A stretch of DNA of 23,927 nucleotides from BOG-938 sp035524315 (GCA_035524315.1 DATKPD010000076.1:1-23927), one strand, 5' to 3'; shown: positions 6,805-16,650, numbered from the stretch's first letter. Notes: generated by a model not told the origin, from the letters alone. Translations and numbers: made by a program.

Positions 6805-8109
6805 GTGACAAAGAACGCCGCTGAACCGCCTGAGGCTCCCGAGGGCCAGGGCGCCGCCCCGACAATGGCCAAGGCCCTGGCGGTGGGCGCGCAGGGCGAC
6901 GCCGTCTGCCGGACTGAAACTGGGCTCACGCTGTTCGCACCCTTTGTCCTGCCCGGGGAGACGGTCAGACTTAGGCGCGAAGGGCAGAGGGCCGAACTGC
7001 TCGAGATTGTGTCGGCCAGCCCTGAGCGTATCGAGCCGGTCTGTCCCCACTTCCAGGCGTGCGGCGGCTGCGCCCTGCAGCACTGGGCGCACGGGCCCTA
7101 TCTGGCCTGGAAGGAAGACTTGATCCGCGCCGCCCTTTCGCGCGAAGGCCTGGACGCGCCGTTCGATCCCGCCTTCTGCGCCGCGCCCGGCGCGCGCCGG
7201 CGCTTGGCCCTGCACGCTCGGCGCGGCGAGCGCGGGCAGGGGCCCCGGCTAGGCTACAAGGCCCGTCGGTCGTGGAGTCTGATCGACATCGAGGTGTGCA
7301 CGATCGCCGATCCGGCGCTGCAGCGGGCGCTGCCGGCGCTACGGCGACTGGCCGGTCCGTTCCTGGAGCATCCCAAATCGGCGCCCACTCTGCATGTGAC
7401 CCTGACCCAGACCGGCATCGACGTGGATGTCACGGGCGTGGAGCGGCGCAGCGGCGGCGGCCTGTCGGCCGACGGGCGGCTACGCGCGGCCGAGATCGCC
7501 GCGGCGGCCGATCTAGCCCGCGTCACTTTGGCCGGAGAAATCGTCTATCAGGCGCGCCAGCCGGTTGTCCGTTTGGGGCCGGCTATGGCGGCGCTGCCGC
7601 CCGGCGGGTTTCTGCAGGCGGTTCCGGGGGCCGAGACGGCCATGGCGGAAACCGCCCTGAGCGCTATGTCCGGCGCCGGGCGGGTGGCCGACCTGTTCTG
7701 CGGCCTCGGGACCTTTACCTTCCGGCTGGCGTCCCTTGCTCCGGTGCTCGCCGCCGACTCCGACGGGCGGGCCATCGCCGCGCTCAAGGCCGCGGCGGGC
7801 GCCGCGCCAGGGCTCAAGAGCATCACCGCCGAGGCGCGCGATCTGTTCCGCCGTCCCGTGCTGGCCGAGGAGTTGAAGAAGGTCGACGCGGTGCTGTTCG
7901 ATCCGCCCCGGGCGGGCGCGGCCGAACAGGCTCAGCAGATCGCCCGCTCGGGCGCGGCGGTGGCGGTGGCGGTGTCGTGCGATGCGGCCAGCTTCGCCCG
8001 CGACGCCCGCATTCTGGTCGATGGCGGATTCACGCTGGAGCGCGTGCGCCTGATCGACCAGTTCCTATGGTCGCCGCACGTCGAGCTGACGGCGGTATTT
8101 CGCCGCTAG
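6805..8109 (+). CDS. TrmA/RlmC/RlmD-family RNA (uracil-5-)-methyltransferase
   Basis: The 434-residue protein belongs to the COG2265 m5U methyltransferases. After a short TRAM-like N-terminal region, four cysteines expected to bind a [4Fe-4S] cluster appear at C80, C86, C89 (CPHFQACGGC) and C165. The methyltransferase core has GGFLQAVPGAE, SAM motif DLFCGLGTFTF and FDPPRAGA. The catalytic nucleophile is C392 in VSCDAASFARD, and a Glu in the final HVELTAVF suits the general base. The cluster suggests an rRNA enzyme (RlmD/RlmC type, 23S U1939 or U747) over tRNA-specific TrmA, but which uridine is modified cannot be decided. The start is GTG; an in-frame ATG at 6865 is an alternative. Its stop abuts the stop of the convergent glycosyltransferase with no gap. 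Confidence 0.9.
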   Translation: MTKNAAEPPEAPEGQGAAPTMAKALAVGAQGDAVCRTETGLTLFAPFVLPGETVRLRREGQRAELLEIVSASPERIEPVCPHFQACGGCALQHWAHGPYLAWKEDLIRAALSREGLDAPFDPAFCAAPGARRRLALHARRGERGQGPRLGYKARRSWSLIDIEVCTIADPALQRALPALRRLAGPFLEHPKSAPTLHVTLTQTGIDVDVTGVERRSGGGLSADGRLRAAEIAAAADLARVTLAGEIVYQARQPVVRLGPAMAALPPGGFLQAVPGAETAMAETALSAMSGAGRVADLFCGLGTFTFRLASLAPVLAADSDGRAIAALKAAAGAAPGLKSITAEARDLFRRPVLAEELKKVDAVLFDPPRAGAAEQAQQIARSGAAVAVAVSCDAASFARDARILVDGGFTLERVRLIDQFLWSPHVELTAVFRR

Positions 8110-9444
8110 TTAGCCGCGAACGCGCAGGCGCTGAGTTTCCTGGGCGAGCAGGGTTTCGATGATGTCGACGCAAGCGGCGGCCCCATCTTCCTTGGCGACA
8201 GAGGCCGCGATCTCGGCGGCCTTGGCCTTGTAGGCGGGATAGGACATCAGGGCGTCGAGTTCGCCGGCCGCGCGGCGGGCGCTATAGGCGTTCGGCGGCA
8301 GGGTGCGCGCCACGCCCAGGCGGACCATGCGCGCGGCGTTGTCGGGCTGGTCGCCCATGTAGGGCACCACCAGTTGCGGCCGGCCCGAGCGCAGGGCCTG
8401 GGCCGTGGTGCCGACGCCGCCGTGATGAACGATCGCCTCGGCGTGCGGGAAAATCAGCGAGTGAGGCACGTATTGCACCGCGTGCGCCCAGCTCGGCAGC
8501 TGCTCGCCCGGGCGAAGGCCCAGCTCGGGCCCTTCGCTGGAGGCGCCGACCAGGACGGCGCGGCGCCCGAGCTTGCGCGCGATCTGCAGGCTGCGTCGCC
8601 AGAAGTCGCCGGGCTCAATGACCACGGCTGTGCCCAAGGTGAACACCAGCGGCGCCGGGCCCTCGGCCAGGAAGCGTTGGAGGTCGGGCGACAGCTCGGC
8701 CTTGCCGCCGGCCTGGCTGTCGTAGAAGGCAAAGCCGGTGATCTGGCAGTTGGTCGGATAGTCCGGCTGAATCTCGCCCAGCCAGTGCGAGTACATCGCC
8801 AGGGTGCCGTAGGGCGAGAACTGGCCCTCGAACAGCGGATTGGCCACCGGGGGCAAGCCCAGTTCGCTGCGCAGGTTGCGGAAGGGCGCGGTCCACGGAT
8901 CAGTCATGCGCTTGATCATGGCCAGCAGCGCCGCGTCGAAGCGCGCGCCGGTCAGCTCGCGCAGGGTGGCCAGGCCGGGCGCGGTGCTGAGCACCGGCGG
9001 ATCATAGGCCGACATAACGGTGAAGGGCGCCAGCACCGCCGATACCCACATCAGGCCGCGCGTGTCGGCGGCGAGGCGGGCGGCGTAGGCCGAGGGGTGG
9101 GTCACGACCATGACCGCGTCCTCAGTCGCCGACATCATGTCTTCGTAGGCGCGCCGCAGGAATGGCATGGCGATCCGGCGGACCAGGAACGCCAGGCCCG
9201 AGCTGCCGTTGGTGGCCCGGCGGAAAATGGTCTGAACGTCCAGGCCCAACTCGCCCTTAACCTCAGAGAGGCTTGGACGGAGGGCATGGAACTGCAGCCC
9301 TTCAGCCTCGACTTTCTCGCGAAATTCGACCTGACTGGCGATAAGGGGCTCGAACCCGCGCTCCTTGAGCGCCAGGCCAAGGGCAATGAACGGGTTTAAA
9401 TCACCCGACGAGCCCGCTGTAGAAATTACGACTTTCCGTCTCAT
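8110..9444 (-). CDS. GT1-family (UGT-like) glycosyltransferase
   Basis: The 444-residue protein has the GT-B fold pattern of UDP-glycosyltransferases related to sterol, macrolide and flavonoid glycosyltransferases. The N-terminal domain opens with VVISTAGSSGDLNPFIALGLAL, the acceptor-side Rossmann start with the usual GxxGHxxP variant. The C-terminal donor domain contains WAHAVQYVPHSLIFPHAEAIV and the signature HHGGVGTT (340-347), followed by PYMGDQPDNAARM, where the acidic residue and Gln contact the sugar. No signal peptide or membrane span is seen. The acceptor is unknown; lipid, carotenoid or secondary metabolite are possible. It is a single-gene unit, with GAGGGG just before the ATG. No biosynthetic partners lie nearby. 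Confidence 0.9.
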   Translation of the reverse strand: MRRKVVISTAGSSGDLNPFIALGLALKERGFEPLIASQVEFREKVEAEGLQFHALRPSLSEVKGELGLDVQTIFRRATNGSSGLAFLVRRIAMPFLRRAYEDMMSATEDAVMVVTHPSAYAARLAADTRGLMWVSAVLAPFTVMSAYDPPVLSTAPGLATLRELTGARFDAALLAMIKRMTDPWTAPFRNLRSELGLPPVANPLFEGQFSPYGTLAMYSHWLGEIQPDYPTNCQITGFAFYDSQAGGKAELSPDLQRFLAEGPAPLVFTLGTAVVIEPGDFWRRSLQIARKLGRRAVLVGASSEGPELGLRPGEQLPSWAHAVQYVPHSLIFPHAEAIVHHGGVGTTAQALRSGRPQLVVPYMGDQPDNAARMVRLGVARTLPPNAYSARRAAGELDALMSYPAYKAKAAEIAASVAKEDGAAACVDIIETLLAQETQRLRVRG

Positions 9445-9787
9445 ACGTCCCCTCGGTGAGGATTATTCGTCGCCACCGCTCGGGGCCTACCTTCCAGTTT
9501 GTAGACGGATGCCTGCCCCTCTTTTCGCAAACCTTAGCCCTATTGATCAACCGCGAAGATGATTCCCTGTTCCGCACCAGCTGCAGATAAGAGCGCCCCC
9601 GCCTCAACGCGGAAATCCAACCGCGAACTTAAACTGTTACATACAACGCGATTCAAATGATTCCGCACCAACCCGCTTAGGGTACACATTGGGGAACCAC
9701 GCCAAAACCCCTTTCATGTCAAGCTGACCCGATGGCGAAGGGCAAGTCGTCAAATCGTCTCGGTCGGTCAGTCCTGGGTTTGATGTG
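9445..9787. other. Intergenic region between glycosyltransferase and feoB, lower GC
   Basis: This 343-bp stretch is visibly richer in A/T than its surroundings. It should hold the promoter of the glycosyltransferase gene (minus strand) and the 3' end of the feoB transcript. A 10-base direct repeat TTCCGCACCA occurs at 9570-9579 and 9661-9670. I see no ORF with a ribosome-binding site, no strong terminator and no known RNA fold. Confidence 0.5.
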
Positions 9788-11650
<1,863 letters not shown>

Positions 11651-11652
11651 GA

Positions 11653-12012
11653 TCAGGAGGCCTTGGCCGCGCGGACCTTGCGCCGGCTGCGGCGCGGCTC
11701 CAACTGCACCATCACCCCGTGCGCCTCGCGTCGACGCAAGGCCACGCGCATATCGTCGAGCTTTACCGCGATCGGATCACGCCCGATCAGGCCTTCGTGC
11801 AGCACTTCGATGCGGGCGCCTTCGACGAAGCCGATTTCGAGCAGGCGGCGTTCCAGCTCGGCGTGCTCCAGGCCCCCGGCCTTGGCGCCTTCACTGGACA
11901 CGCGCAGCACCACGCCGCGATCGCCGCGGGCCGCGTGGCTCAATCGAACCAGGACGCCAGTCTCGTCGTCCGAGCGGTCCGTCCCGATCGAGCTAGGAAT
12001 ATTTCCGTCCAA
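11653..12012 (-). CDS. feoA: Ferrous iron transport protein A
   Basis: FeoA is a small cytoplasmic SH3-fold protein needed with FeoB for Fe2+ uptake. The conserved part runs from VLVRLSHAARGDRGVVLRV (about residue 20) through LERRLLEIGFVEGARIEVLHEG to DPIAVKLDDMRVALRRREAHGVMVQ. At 119 residues it is longer than the usual 75-90 because of a polar N-terminal extension and a basic C-terminal tail (PRRSRRKVRAAKAS). The start is uncertain: the frame has no ATG, and TTG at 12010-12012 is the best available, 21 bp after a Fur-like dyad. An ATG at 12024-12026 opens another frame that stops after 28 codons, so an error or programmed shift cannot be excluded. feoB begins two bases after the stop. Confidence 0.88.
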   Translation of the reverse strand: MDGNIPSSIGTDRSDDETGVLVRLSHAARGDRGVVLRVSSEGAKAGGLEHAELERRLLEIGFVEGARIEVLHEGLIGRDPIAVKLDDMRVALRRREAHGVMVQLEPRRSRRKVRAAKAS

Positions 12013-12033
12013 GCGCGTTCCGCCATCACCAAT

Positions 12034-12048
12034 TGAGAATGAATATCA
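12034..12048 (-). promoter_or_regulatory. Fur-box-like operator upstream of feoAB
   Basis: On the minus strand the site reads TGATATTCATTCTCA, a 7-1-7 dyad matching the TGATAAT-n-ATTATCA Fur consensus at 12 of 14 arm positions. It sits 21 bp upstream of the feoA start. A bound regulator here would overlap the promoter or leader and repress ferrous iron uptake when iron is plentiful. The site is read directly; the regulator (Fur or a relative) is inferred. Confidence 0.72.
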
Positions 12049-12117
12049 GAAGCACGAGCGTTTGCATATTGGTGAAATCGTCGCGCGTGCAAGCACGGGT
12101 CAGTCTATGGCGCGAGC

Positions 12118-12151
12118 GGACGGCCCAGCTTGCGCTGGATCAAGGCCGTCC
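12118..12151. terminator. Nested GC hairpin downstream of the DUF6134-like gene
   Basis: GGACGGCC (12118-12125) pairs perfectly with GGCCGTCC (12144-12151), and the loop holds a second short stem CAGC/GCTG. It starts 8 bases past the stop of the minus-strand gene ending at 12160 and precedes the feoAB promoter region. There is no T tract on either side, so it may be an RNA 3'-end structure or weak terminator insulating feoAB. Confidence 0.45.
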
Positions 12152-12159
12152 CCGGGTCG

Positions 12160-12843
12160 TCAGGCGTCCACCCGCCTGTAGGTCAGGATGGACCCATCCT
12201 TGACCTTGCCCCGAAGCGCTGTCCAAACGCCCTGCCGATCGTACCAGTCGTCGATCTGGGTTTCGCCGGTGAGGGAATAACGGTCCGCCGGAACAGTTCG
12301 ACCATCGGCCAGCTCCACTGTGTCCGGGCCCAGGGCGCTGGCGCGTTCGCGCATCAGCTTGCCGTCTTGAGGATTGAACAGGGGCGCGCTCATCACCTGG
12401 CGATTCCAGTGGGTCAGGGGCAGGATGCGGGCGTCGGCCAGATAGGCGGGGCCGTCGGTCGGCGTGATCATCACCCCATCCGCCGTGCGCTCAGCCGAGG
12501 CGGCCTGCTTGCGCCCATTGGTTACGGTCGCGGTTGTCAGGCTGTCGAACCGCCCGTTGACCCACCGTTCGCGCGCCTGGTGGACGTAATGGAACAGGGT
12601 CACGGGACCGAGCTTGACCGTGAGGTCGACCTGGCCTTCGGCGATCAGCGCCGATCCGTCGTGGGTGAAGGCGACTCGGTGCCGGCCGATCAGGGTCTGA
12701 CCCCTTCGCACCTCGAACAGCAGCGGCCCCGAGGGCGGCTGGTCCGCGGCTCTCGCGACAAGTCCGCCGCCCGCCCAGGCAAGACCGGTCAGCAACACGG
12801 CGCGGCGCGGGAGAAATTGCTGTGGGCCCAAAATCGATCTCAC
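12160..12843 (-). CDS. DUF6134-like exported protein
   Basis: The 227-residue protein begins with a signal sequence containing a twin arginine (FLPRRAVLLTGLAWAGGGL, cleavage near ARAA), so Tat export is possible. The mature part is beta-rich, beginning with LLFEVRRGQTLIGRHRVAF and continuing with the FHYVHQARERWVNGRFDSL segment, and ends with YDRQGVWTALRGKVKDGSILTYRRV. This pattern fits the periplasmic DUF6134/DUF3108-like family of unknown function, perhaps lipid-binding. The start is GTG at 12841-12843, with no Shine-Dalgarno sequence, which suggests a leaderless transcript. It is divergent from the acid phosphatase gene. The family call is from memory of the sequence pattern; biochemical role unknown. 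Confidence 0.7.
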   Translation of the reverse strand: MRSILGPQQFLPRRAVLLTGLAWAGGGLVARAADQPPSGPLLFEVRRGQTLIGRHRVAFTHDGSALIAEGQVDLTVKLGPVTLFHYVHQARERWVNGRFDSLTTATVTNGRKQAASAERTADGVMITPTDGPAYLADARILPLTHWNRQVMSAPLFNPQDGKLMRERASALGPDTVELADGRTVPADRYSLTGETQIDDWYDRQGVWTALRGKVKDGSILTYRRVDA

Positions 12844-12907
12844 TTAATATCAGCCCCCGATGTGGGTACGTTGCCCCCGTTCGTTTGGATCATGGGCGAG
12901 GGCGGGC

Positions 12908-13624
12908 GTGAGGCGCACGGCGAAAATCCTGGCGGGGGTTCTGGCGATCGCCGCGCCGTTAGCGGTTCTCGCCGTCAAGGGCGCGGCCCAGACCGCGGTG
13001 GTTCCGGCGCTGTGGGGCATTGATCCCATGCGCCTCTTGCCGCCGCCCCCCGCGCACGGTTCGCCGGACGAGGCCGCGGAGCTGCGCGAACTGCACCAGA
13101 TACAGGACACCCGCACGCCCGAGCGGCTGGCGCAGGCGCAGTGGGACCAGGACCACCAGAGCTGGATGATGTACCGATCCACCCTCGGGCCCGCGTTCGA
13201 TGTGACCCGGCTTCCCGCCACCGCCAAGCTGCTGGCCGAGATTTCGCGCGACAACATCCGGATCGATAGCGACGCCAAGGCCGCCTTCCATAGGATGCGG
13301 CCATGGGCCGCCGACCCGACCATCCACGGCTGCACGATCAAACCGTCCGACGACCCGATGAGCTCCTATCCCAGCGGCCACACCGAGGCCGGCTACGCCC
13401 TGGGCCTGACCCTCGCCTGGCTCATGCCCGACAAGGCCCAAGCGATCCTTGCGCGGGCCAAGGACTACGCCTACAGCCGCATGGTGTGCGGCATGCATTT
13501 CCGCAGCGACACCGTCGCCGGCCAGGCCCTGGCCACGGCGATCACGCTCGAGATGCTGACGAGCCCGTCGCTGCAGCCCGATATCGGAGCGGCGCGCGCG
13601 GAATTGAAAACGGCCGGGCTTTAG
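12908..13624 (+). CDS. Class A non-specific acid phosphatase (PAP2 superfamily), exported
   Basis: The 238-residue protein has a Sec-type signal peptide (MRRTAKILAGVLAIAAPLAV, cleavage near residue 28) and is likely periplasmic, releasing phosphate from a range of phosphomonoesters. All three PAP2 motifs are intact: K-x6-RP (K124 to R131-P132), PSGH (155-158) and SR-x5-H-x3-D (S190-R191, H197, D201). H197 is the expected phosphohistidine nucleophile and H158 the acid. Two cysteines flank the active site (HGCTI and MVCGM). The GTG start at 12908 is chosen because it gives a clean signal peptide and has GAGGG upstream; an in-frame ATG at 12860 would add 16 residues ahead of it. It resembles PhoN/PhoC enzymes. 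Confidence 0.92.
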   Translation: MRRTAKILAGVLAIAAPLAVLAVKGAAQTAVVPALWGIDPMRLLPPPPAHGSPDEAAELRELHQIQDTRTPERLAQAQWDQDHQSWMMYRSTLGPAFDVTRLPATAKLLAEISRDNIRIDSDAKAAFHRMRPWAADPTIHGCTIKPSDDPMSSYPSGHTEAGYALGLTLAWLMPDKAQAILARAKDYAYSRMVCGMHFRSDTVAGQALATAITLEMLTSPSLQPDIGAARAELKTAGL

Positions 13625-13650
13625 CGGCTCTGCGCCGAGGATCGCCGTCG

Positions 13651-14004
13651 ATGACGCCTGAACACCGCTACGTCGTGGCCTTCGTCGCCGCCAGCCTCGG
13701 ACGCGGGCGGACCTTTACCCACGTCCACGACCATGATGCCGGGCTCGACGTTCCCGTGGGCGGATTGGCGCGGCCGGACAGGGTGGATCTGGTCGAGGGC
13801 GGAACGCGCGCGCGCATCTCGGGCGCGCCGCCCGATCTCTTCCATCACGGTTCGCAGGCCCATATCCGCCTTGTGGTCGAGGGCGAGGCCGTGTCCGGCT
13901 ACGATCATGCCTCCAAGCAGCATTTCTCGGGGCGGCTGGTGGGATCGGCGGTGCAGATTTACGACTACGAGACGGGCCGCTATCACGACTTCCACGTGAC
14001 GTGA
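13651..14004 (+). CDS. Hypothetical protein, His/Asp-rich, 117 residues
   Basis: This small soluble protein starts at an ATG preceded by CGAGGA, 26 bp after the phosphatase stop. It has no signal peptide or membrane segment. It is notably rich in His, Asp and Tyr: FTHVHDHDAG near residue 25, DLFHHGSQAHIRLVV in the middle and YDYETGRYHDFHV at the end. These could bind a metal, but no family motif is recognised. Predicted secondary structure is mostly beta strand. A plus-strand gene for a four-helix membrane protein follows after 19 bp, and the two may be co-transcribed. Function unknown. Confidence 0.7.
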   Translation: MTPEHRYVVAFVAASLGRGRTFTHVHDHDAGLDVPVGGLARPDRVDLVEGGTRARISGAPPDLFHHGSQAHIRLVVEGEAVSGYDHASKQHFSGRLVGSAVQIYDYETGRYHDFHVT

Positions 14005-14023
14005 GGCGAGAGGCGGGGCGCGC

Positions 14024-14365
14024 ATGATGGGATTCATCGTCCGATTTCTGATGGTCGTGTTCGCCCTGTGGCTGGCGGCTCAGATCGTGCCGGGCATCGA
14101 GGTGCGCAGCACCTCCAGCGTGGTCGCCGCCGCCGTGATCCTCGGTCTGCTGAACGCCATTGTCCGGCCGATCCTAATCCTGTTGACCCTGCCGCTGACG
14201 ATCGTGACCCTTGGGCTGTTCCTGCTCGTGATCAACGCGGCCATGCTGTGGGGCGCCTCGCTATTTTTGCATGGCTTCGTCGTGAAGGGCTTCGTCGCGG
14301 CCTTGCTGGGGTCTATCCTGGTGAGCGCGATCAGTTGGGTCGGCCAGCGGGTCACCGCCAAATAG
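14024..14365 (+). CDS. Phage-holin superfamily IV-like four-TM membrane protein
   Basis: The 113-residue protein is almost entirely hydrophobic with four predicted membrane helices (about residues 4-24, 29-48, 54-76 and 87-107). The segment ILGLLNAIVRPILILLTLPLTIVTLGLF is the hallmark of the PF04020 family (mycobacterial-type 4-TMS holin superfamily IV). Despite the name, chromosomal members are widespread in bacteria far from any prophage, and no phage genes occur here, so lysis is not implied. Function in the inner membrane is unknown. It probably shares a transcript with the small gene 19 bp upstream. A short GGTCG-CGT-CGACC hairpin follows the stop at 14380-14392. Confidence 0.85.
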   Translation: MMGFIVRFLMVVFALWLAAQIVPGIEVRSTSSVVAAAVILGLLNAIVRPILILLTLPLTIVTLGLFLLVINAAMLWGASLFLHGFVVKGFVAALLGSILVSAISWVGQRVTAK

Positions 14366-14456
14366 GGCTGGCGATCAGCGGTCGCGTCGACCTCGGGCCT
14401 TCATTTAGGGCTGCTTGACGCGCGGCTACGACTGACTGTCGGCGGTTCGGGCGCTT

Positions 14457-14870
14457 TCAAAATAGCCAGGAGCGGGGGCGCGGGTAGGCTTCGTCGCGCG
14501 CCAGATAGACAAGCCCGGCCAGGCAGCGGACGCCGAACCAGATGTGGCCGACCGCGAAGATCAGGCCGCCGAGCATGACCATGGGAATGCCCACGAACAG
14601 CAAGGAGAGGGGCACGCCGAACAGCACCAGAGCGCCGCCGATGATCCACCAGCCAATGGCTGTCCAGAAAGTGCGTATCTGGAAGATGTAGTGCGAGCGA
14701 ACGCGCTGTCCCGCGCCGTCATGGTTAGCGTAGGCCACGACCAGGCCGACCAGGATGGTCAGGCCATTGATCAGACCGAGCAGATACAGGCCATAGATGA
14801 TGAAGGCCAGGCCGCGGTCTTCGTTCAGCGCGCCAAAGGCGGGCGCGGCGGGGGGAGATTTGTTGGCCAT
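14457..14870 (-). CDS. Uncharacterised inner-membrane protein (COG3671-like)
   Basis: The 137-residue protein has three predicted membrane segments (about 21-47, 69-90 and 91-114) with a conserved-looking loop RVRSHYIFQIRTFWTAIGWW. The RSHYxFQIRTFW pattern is characteristic of the small membrane family COG3671. The start is the ATG with GAGGA eight bases upstream; a longer frame to 14897 lacks a ribosome site. It is the last gene of the minus-strand set that begins at the 26-residue peptide, 51 bp after the preceding gene. No function is known. Confidence 0.75.
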   Translation of the reverse strand: MANKSPPAAPAFGALNEDRGLAFIIYGLYLLGLINGLTILVGLVVAYANHDGAGQRVRSHYIFQIRTFWTAIGWWIIGGALVLFGVPLSLLFVGIPMVMLGGLIFAVGHIWFGVRCLAGLVYLARDEAYPRPRSWLF

Positions 14871-14921
14871 GCAAGCGTCCTCGACCCTCCATAACATAAG
14901 CGCGGTGGCTTCGGAGGCTGT

Positions 14922-15482
14922 TTAGGGATCGACCAGGTCTTGCGGAAGGGCGCGCGGATCGAGCCGCCGTGCGCCGCTGCGTGCGATCCAGGGCAGCAGC
15001 GCCATGATCAGGATCAGCAGGAAGACCAGCCGCGCCGCCAGATCCAGGCCGAGGGGGGCAAGGCCGGCCATCGCCGCAGCGACGCCCATGGCGAGGACGC
15101 CGGCGCTCAGCAGGATCGCCAGACCGATCAGGCCCGAGGTCGCGCGGCCGCCCAGGGATTCGAACCGGGCTTGCGGGGCGTGGACCGCCGCTGCTTCGGC
15201 CAGGGCCCGCACGAAACGCCCGTAACCTTGAACGCCCGAACGGCGCGCGATGGTCAGGACCGCGCCCCCGATCCCGGGGCGCGCAAAGGTCAGGCGGACG
15301 AAGGGCAGGGGCGGGGCGTACGGGCTGCGCCGCACGCCCACGGTCACCCGCCGGAGCGTGGCCAGGGGCCAGCGGCGTTCGCGCCGTCCGACACGATGCG
15401 TCAGAACGTCGGCGTCCAGCGCATAGCGTTCCGACGCTCGCAGCGGCTGGCGAGGCATCGCCAACTCGATCGGCTCGTCCAT
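14922..15482 (-). CDS. Hypothetical membrane protein with N-terminal PH-like region
   Basis: The 186-residue protein has a soluble N-terminal part of about 105 residues, whose alternating strands (ADVLTHRVGRRERRWPLATLRRVTVGV and FVRLTFARPGIGGAVLTIAR) resemble the bacterial pleckstrin-homology-like fold. This is followed by two membrane helices (about 116-138 and 148-166) and a short cytoplasmic tail. It starts two bases after the folB stop, so its translation is probably coupled to folB, although nothing in the sequence suggests a role in folate synthesis. The fold assignment is tentative and no family name is certain. Confidence 0.7.
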   Translation of the reverse strand: MDEPIELAMPRQPLRASERYALDADVLTHRVGRRERRWPLATLRRVTVGVRRSPYAPPLPFVRLTFARPGIGGAVLTIARRSGVQGYGRFVRALAEAAAVHAPQARFESLGGRATSGLIGLAILLSAGVLAMGVAAAMAGLAPLGLDLAARLVFLLILIMALLPWIARSGARRLDPRALPQDLVDP

Positions 15483-15484
15483 CG

Positions 15485-15868
15485 TCAGGCCCGCGAGACG
15501 ACGACTTCGACGCCGGCGACGGCCGGCGCCAGGGCCTCGGGCTTTTCCACCCGCACGCGCGCGCTGATCACCCGCGGATCGCCGAGCAACGCCGCCGCCA
15601 GCCGTTCGGCGAAGGTCTCCACCAGTTTTACATGGCCCAGGGCGACCACAGCGCCCGCCACTTCGGCGAAGGTCTCATAGTTGAAGGTGTCGGCGATATG
15701 CTCGATCGGCCGGGGAACGAGCTCCAGCTCCGCGTCGATCACCAGGGGTTGGCGGCGGCCGTGTTCGTGATCGTAGACCCCGATCTCGGCCTCGATCGTC
15801 AGGCCGCGCACGAATACACGGGCCGAAGCCACGCGCACCGCGCCCAAAGGCAAAGACGGACTGTTCAT
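15485..15868 (-). CDS. folB: Dihydroneopterin aldolase
   Basis: The 127-residue enzyme converts 7,8-dihydroneopterin to 6-hydroxymethyl-dihydropterin and glycolaldehyde in folate synthesis. The FolB pattern is clear: FVRGLTIEAEIGVYDHEHGRRQ (19-40) with the active-site Glu region, FNYETFAEV (62-70), VKLVETFAERLA (80-91) and VRVEKPEAL (106-113) with the conserved Lys109. The N-terminus is slightly extended. Its ATG overlaps the stop of the upstream SDR gene (ATGA), and the next gene begins two bases after its own stop, so it lies in the middle of a tightly coupled operon. The FolB fold forms ring-shaped oligomers. Confidence 0.93.
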   Translation of the reverse strand: MNSPSLPLGAVRVASARVFVRGLTIEAEIGVYDHEHGRRQPLVIDAELELVPRPIEHIADTFNYETFAEVAGAVVALGHVKLVETFAERLAAALLGDPRVISARVRVEKPEALAPAVAGVEVVVSRA

Positions 15869-16650
15869 GCGGGATCGATCAAGTCCGGCGTGCGCCAGTC
15901 CAAATGCTGGCCGCCATCGACGGCGATCATCTGGCCGGTGACCGAGGGGGCGTCAATCAGATAAAGCACCGCCGCGGCGATCTCCGCCGGCGTCGCGCCC
16001 CGGCCGAGCGGCACGGCGCCCGCTTCGGCGGCGAAATCCGCGGGGCTCTGGTGGACCGAGGCGAGCGTGGGGCCTGGGCCCACGCCGTTGACACGTATGC
16101 GCGGGGCCAAAGCCTGGGCGAGGGTCCGGGTCGCGCTCCACAGGGCGGCCTTGCTCAGACTGTAGCTGAAGAAGTGCGGGCTGGGCCGCAGCACCCGTTG
16201 GTCGAGCATGTTGACGATCGCGCCGCTTTGGCCATCGGGCAGGGCGGCGGCGAAGGCCTGACTGAGCAGCACCGGCGCGCGCAGGTTGATGTCCATGTGC
16301 CGCCGCCAACTGTCAGGCGTGAGGGTCGGCAAGGCGTCGTCCTCGAACACCGAGGCGTTGTTGACCAGGGCGGTGATGGGGCCCAGATCCGCGCCGGCGG
16401 CCACCAGGGCCAGGGTCTCGGTTTCGTCGCCCAGATCGGCGCTGACGACCCGGGCGCGGCGACCCAGGGCGCGGACCGCCTCGCAGACGGCCCCGGCGTC
16501 CTCGGCCGAGCGATGGTGGTGAACGAGGATGTCGAACCCGGCGGCCGCCAGGGTCAGGGCGATGGTCCGCCCGATCCGGCGCCCGGCTCCGGTGACGAGG
16601 GCCGCGCCCCGCTCAGCCTGCGCGCCGGACTGGTCCAGAGGCGCGCTCAG
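15865..16650 (-). CDS. SDR-family reductase, pteridine reductase/FolM-like
   Basis: The 261-residue protein is a short-chain dehydrogenase. Its cofactor motif is TGAGRRIG (20-27), the TGxxxRIG variant typical of pteridine reductases and FolM, where Arg replaces the usual Gly. The following strand and loop (FDILVHHHRSAEDA) also fit NADPH-binding pteridine reductases. The catalytic Y163-x3-K167 lies in YSLSK, and NNAS is present. Overlap with folB supports a role in reducing pterins or folates, for example dihydromonapterin to tetrahydromonapterin. The start is unusual: no ATG, GTG or TTG lies near the family N-terminus. CTG at 16648-16650 gives the right length and overlaps the stop of the 26-residue ORF. 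Extending to 16893 would add unrelated sequence. Confidence 0.82.
   Translation of the reverse strand: MSAPLDQSGAQAERGAALVTGAGRRIGRTIALTLAAAGFDILVHHHRSAEDAGAVCEAVRALGRRARVVSADLGDETETLALVAAGADLGPITALVNNASVFEDDALPTLTPDSWRRHMDINLRAPVLLSQAFAAALPDGQSGAIVNMLDQRVLRPSPHFFSYSLSKAALWSATRTLAQALAPRIRVNGVGPGPTLASVHQSPADFAAEAGAVPLGRGATPAEIAAAVLYLIDAPSVTGQMIAVDGGQHLDWRTPDLIDPA

Noticed and set aside
9570..9670. Two copies of TTCCGCACCA as a possible CRISPR or operator repeat
   Set aside because: Only two 10-base copies with no regular spacing; could occur by chance, so noted only within the intergenic entry.
14024..14365. Prophage remnant suggested by the holin-like protein
   Set aside because: The PF04020 family is a common chromosomal membrane family and no phage gene, integrase or attachment site is nearby.
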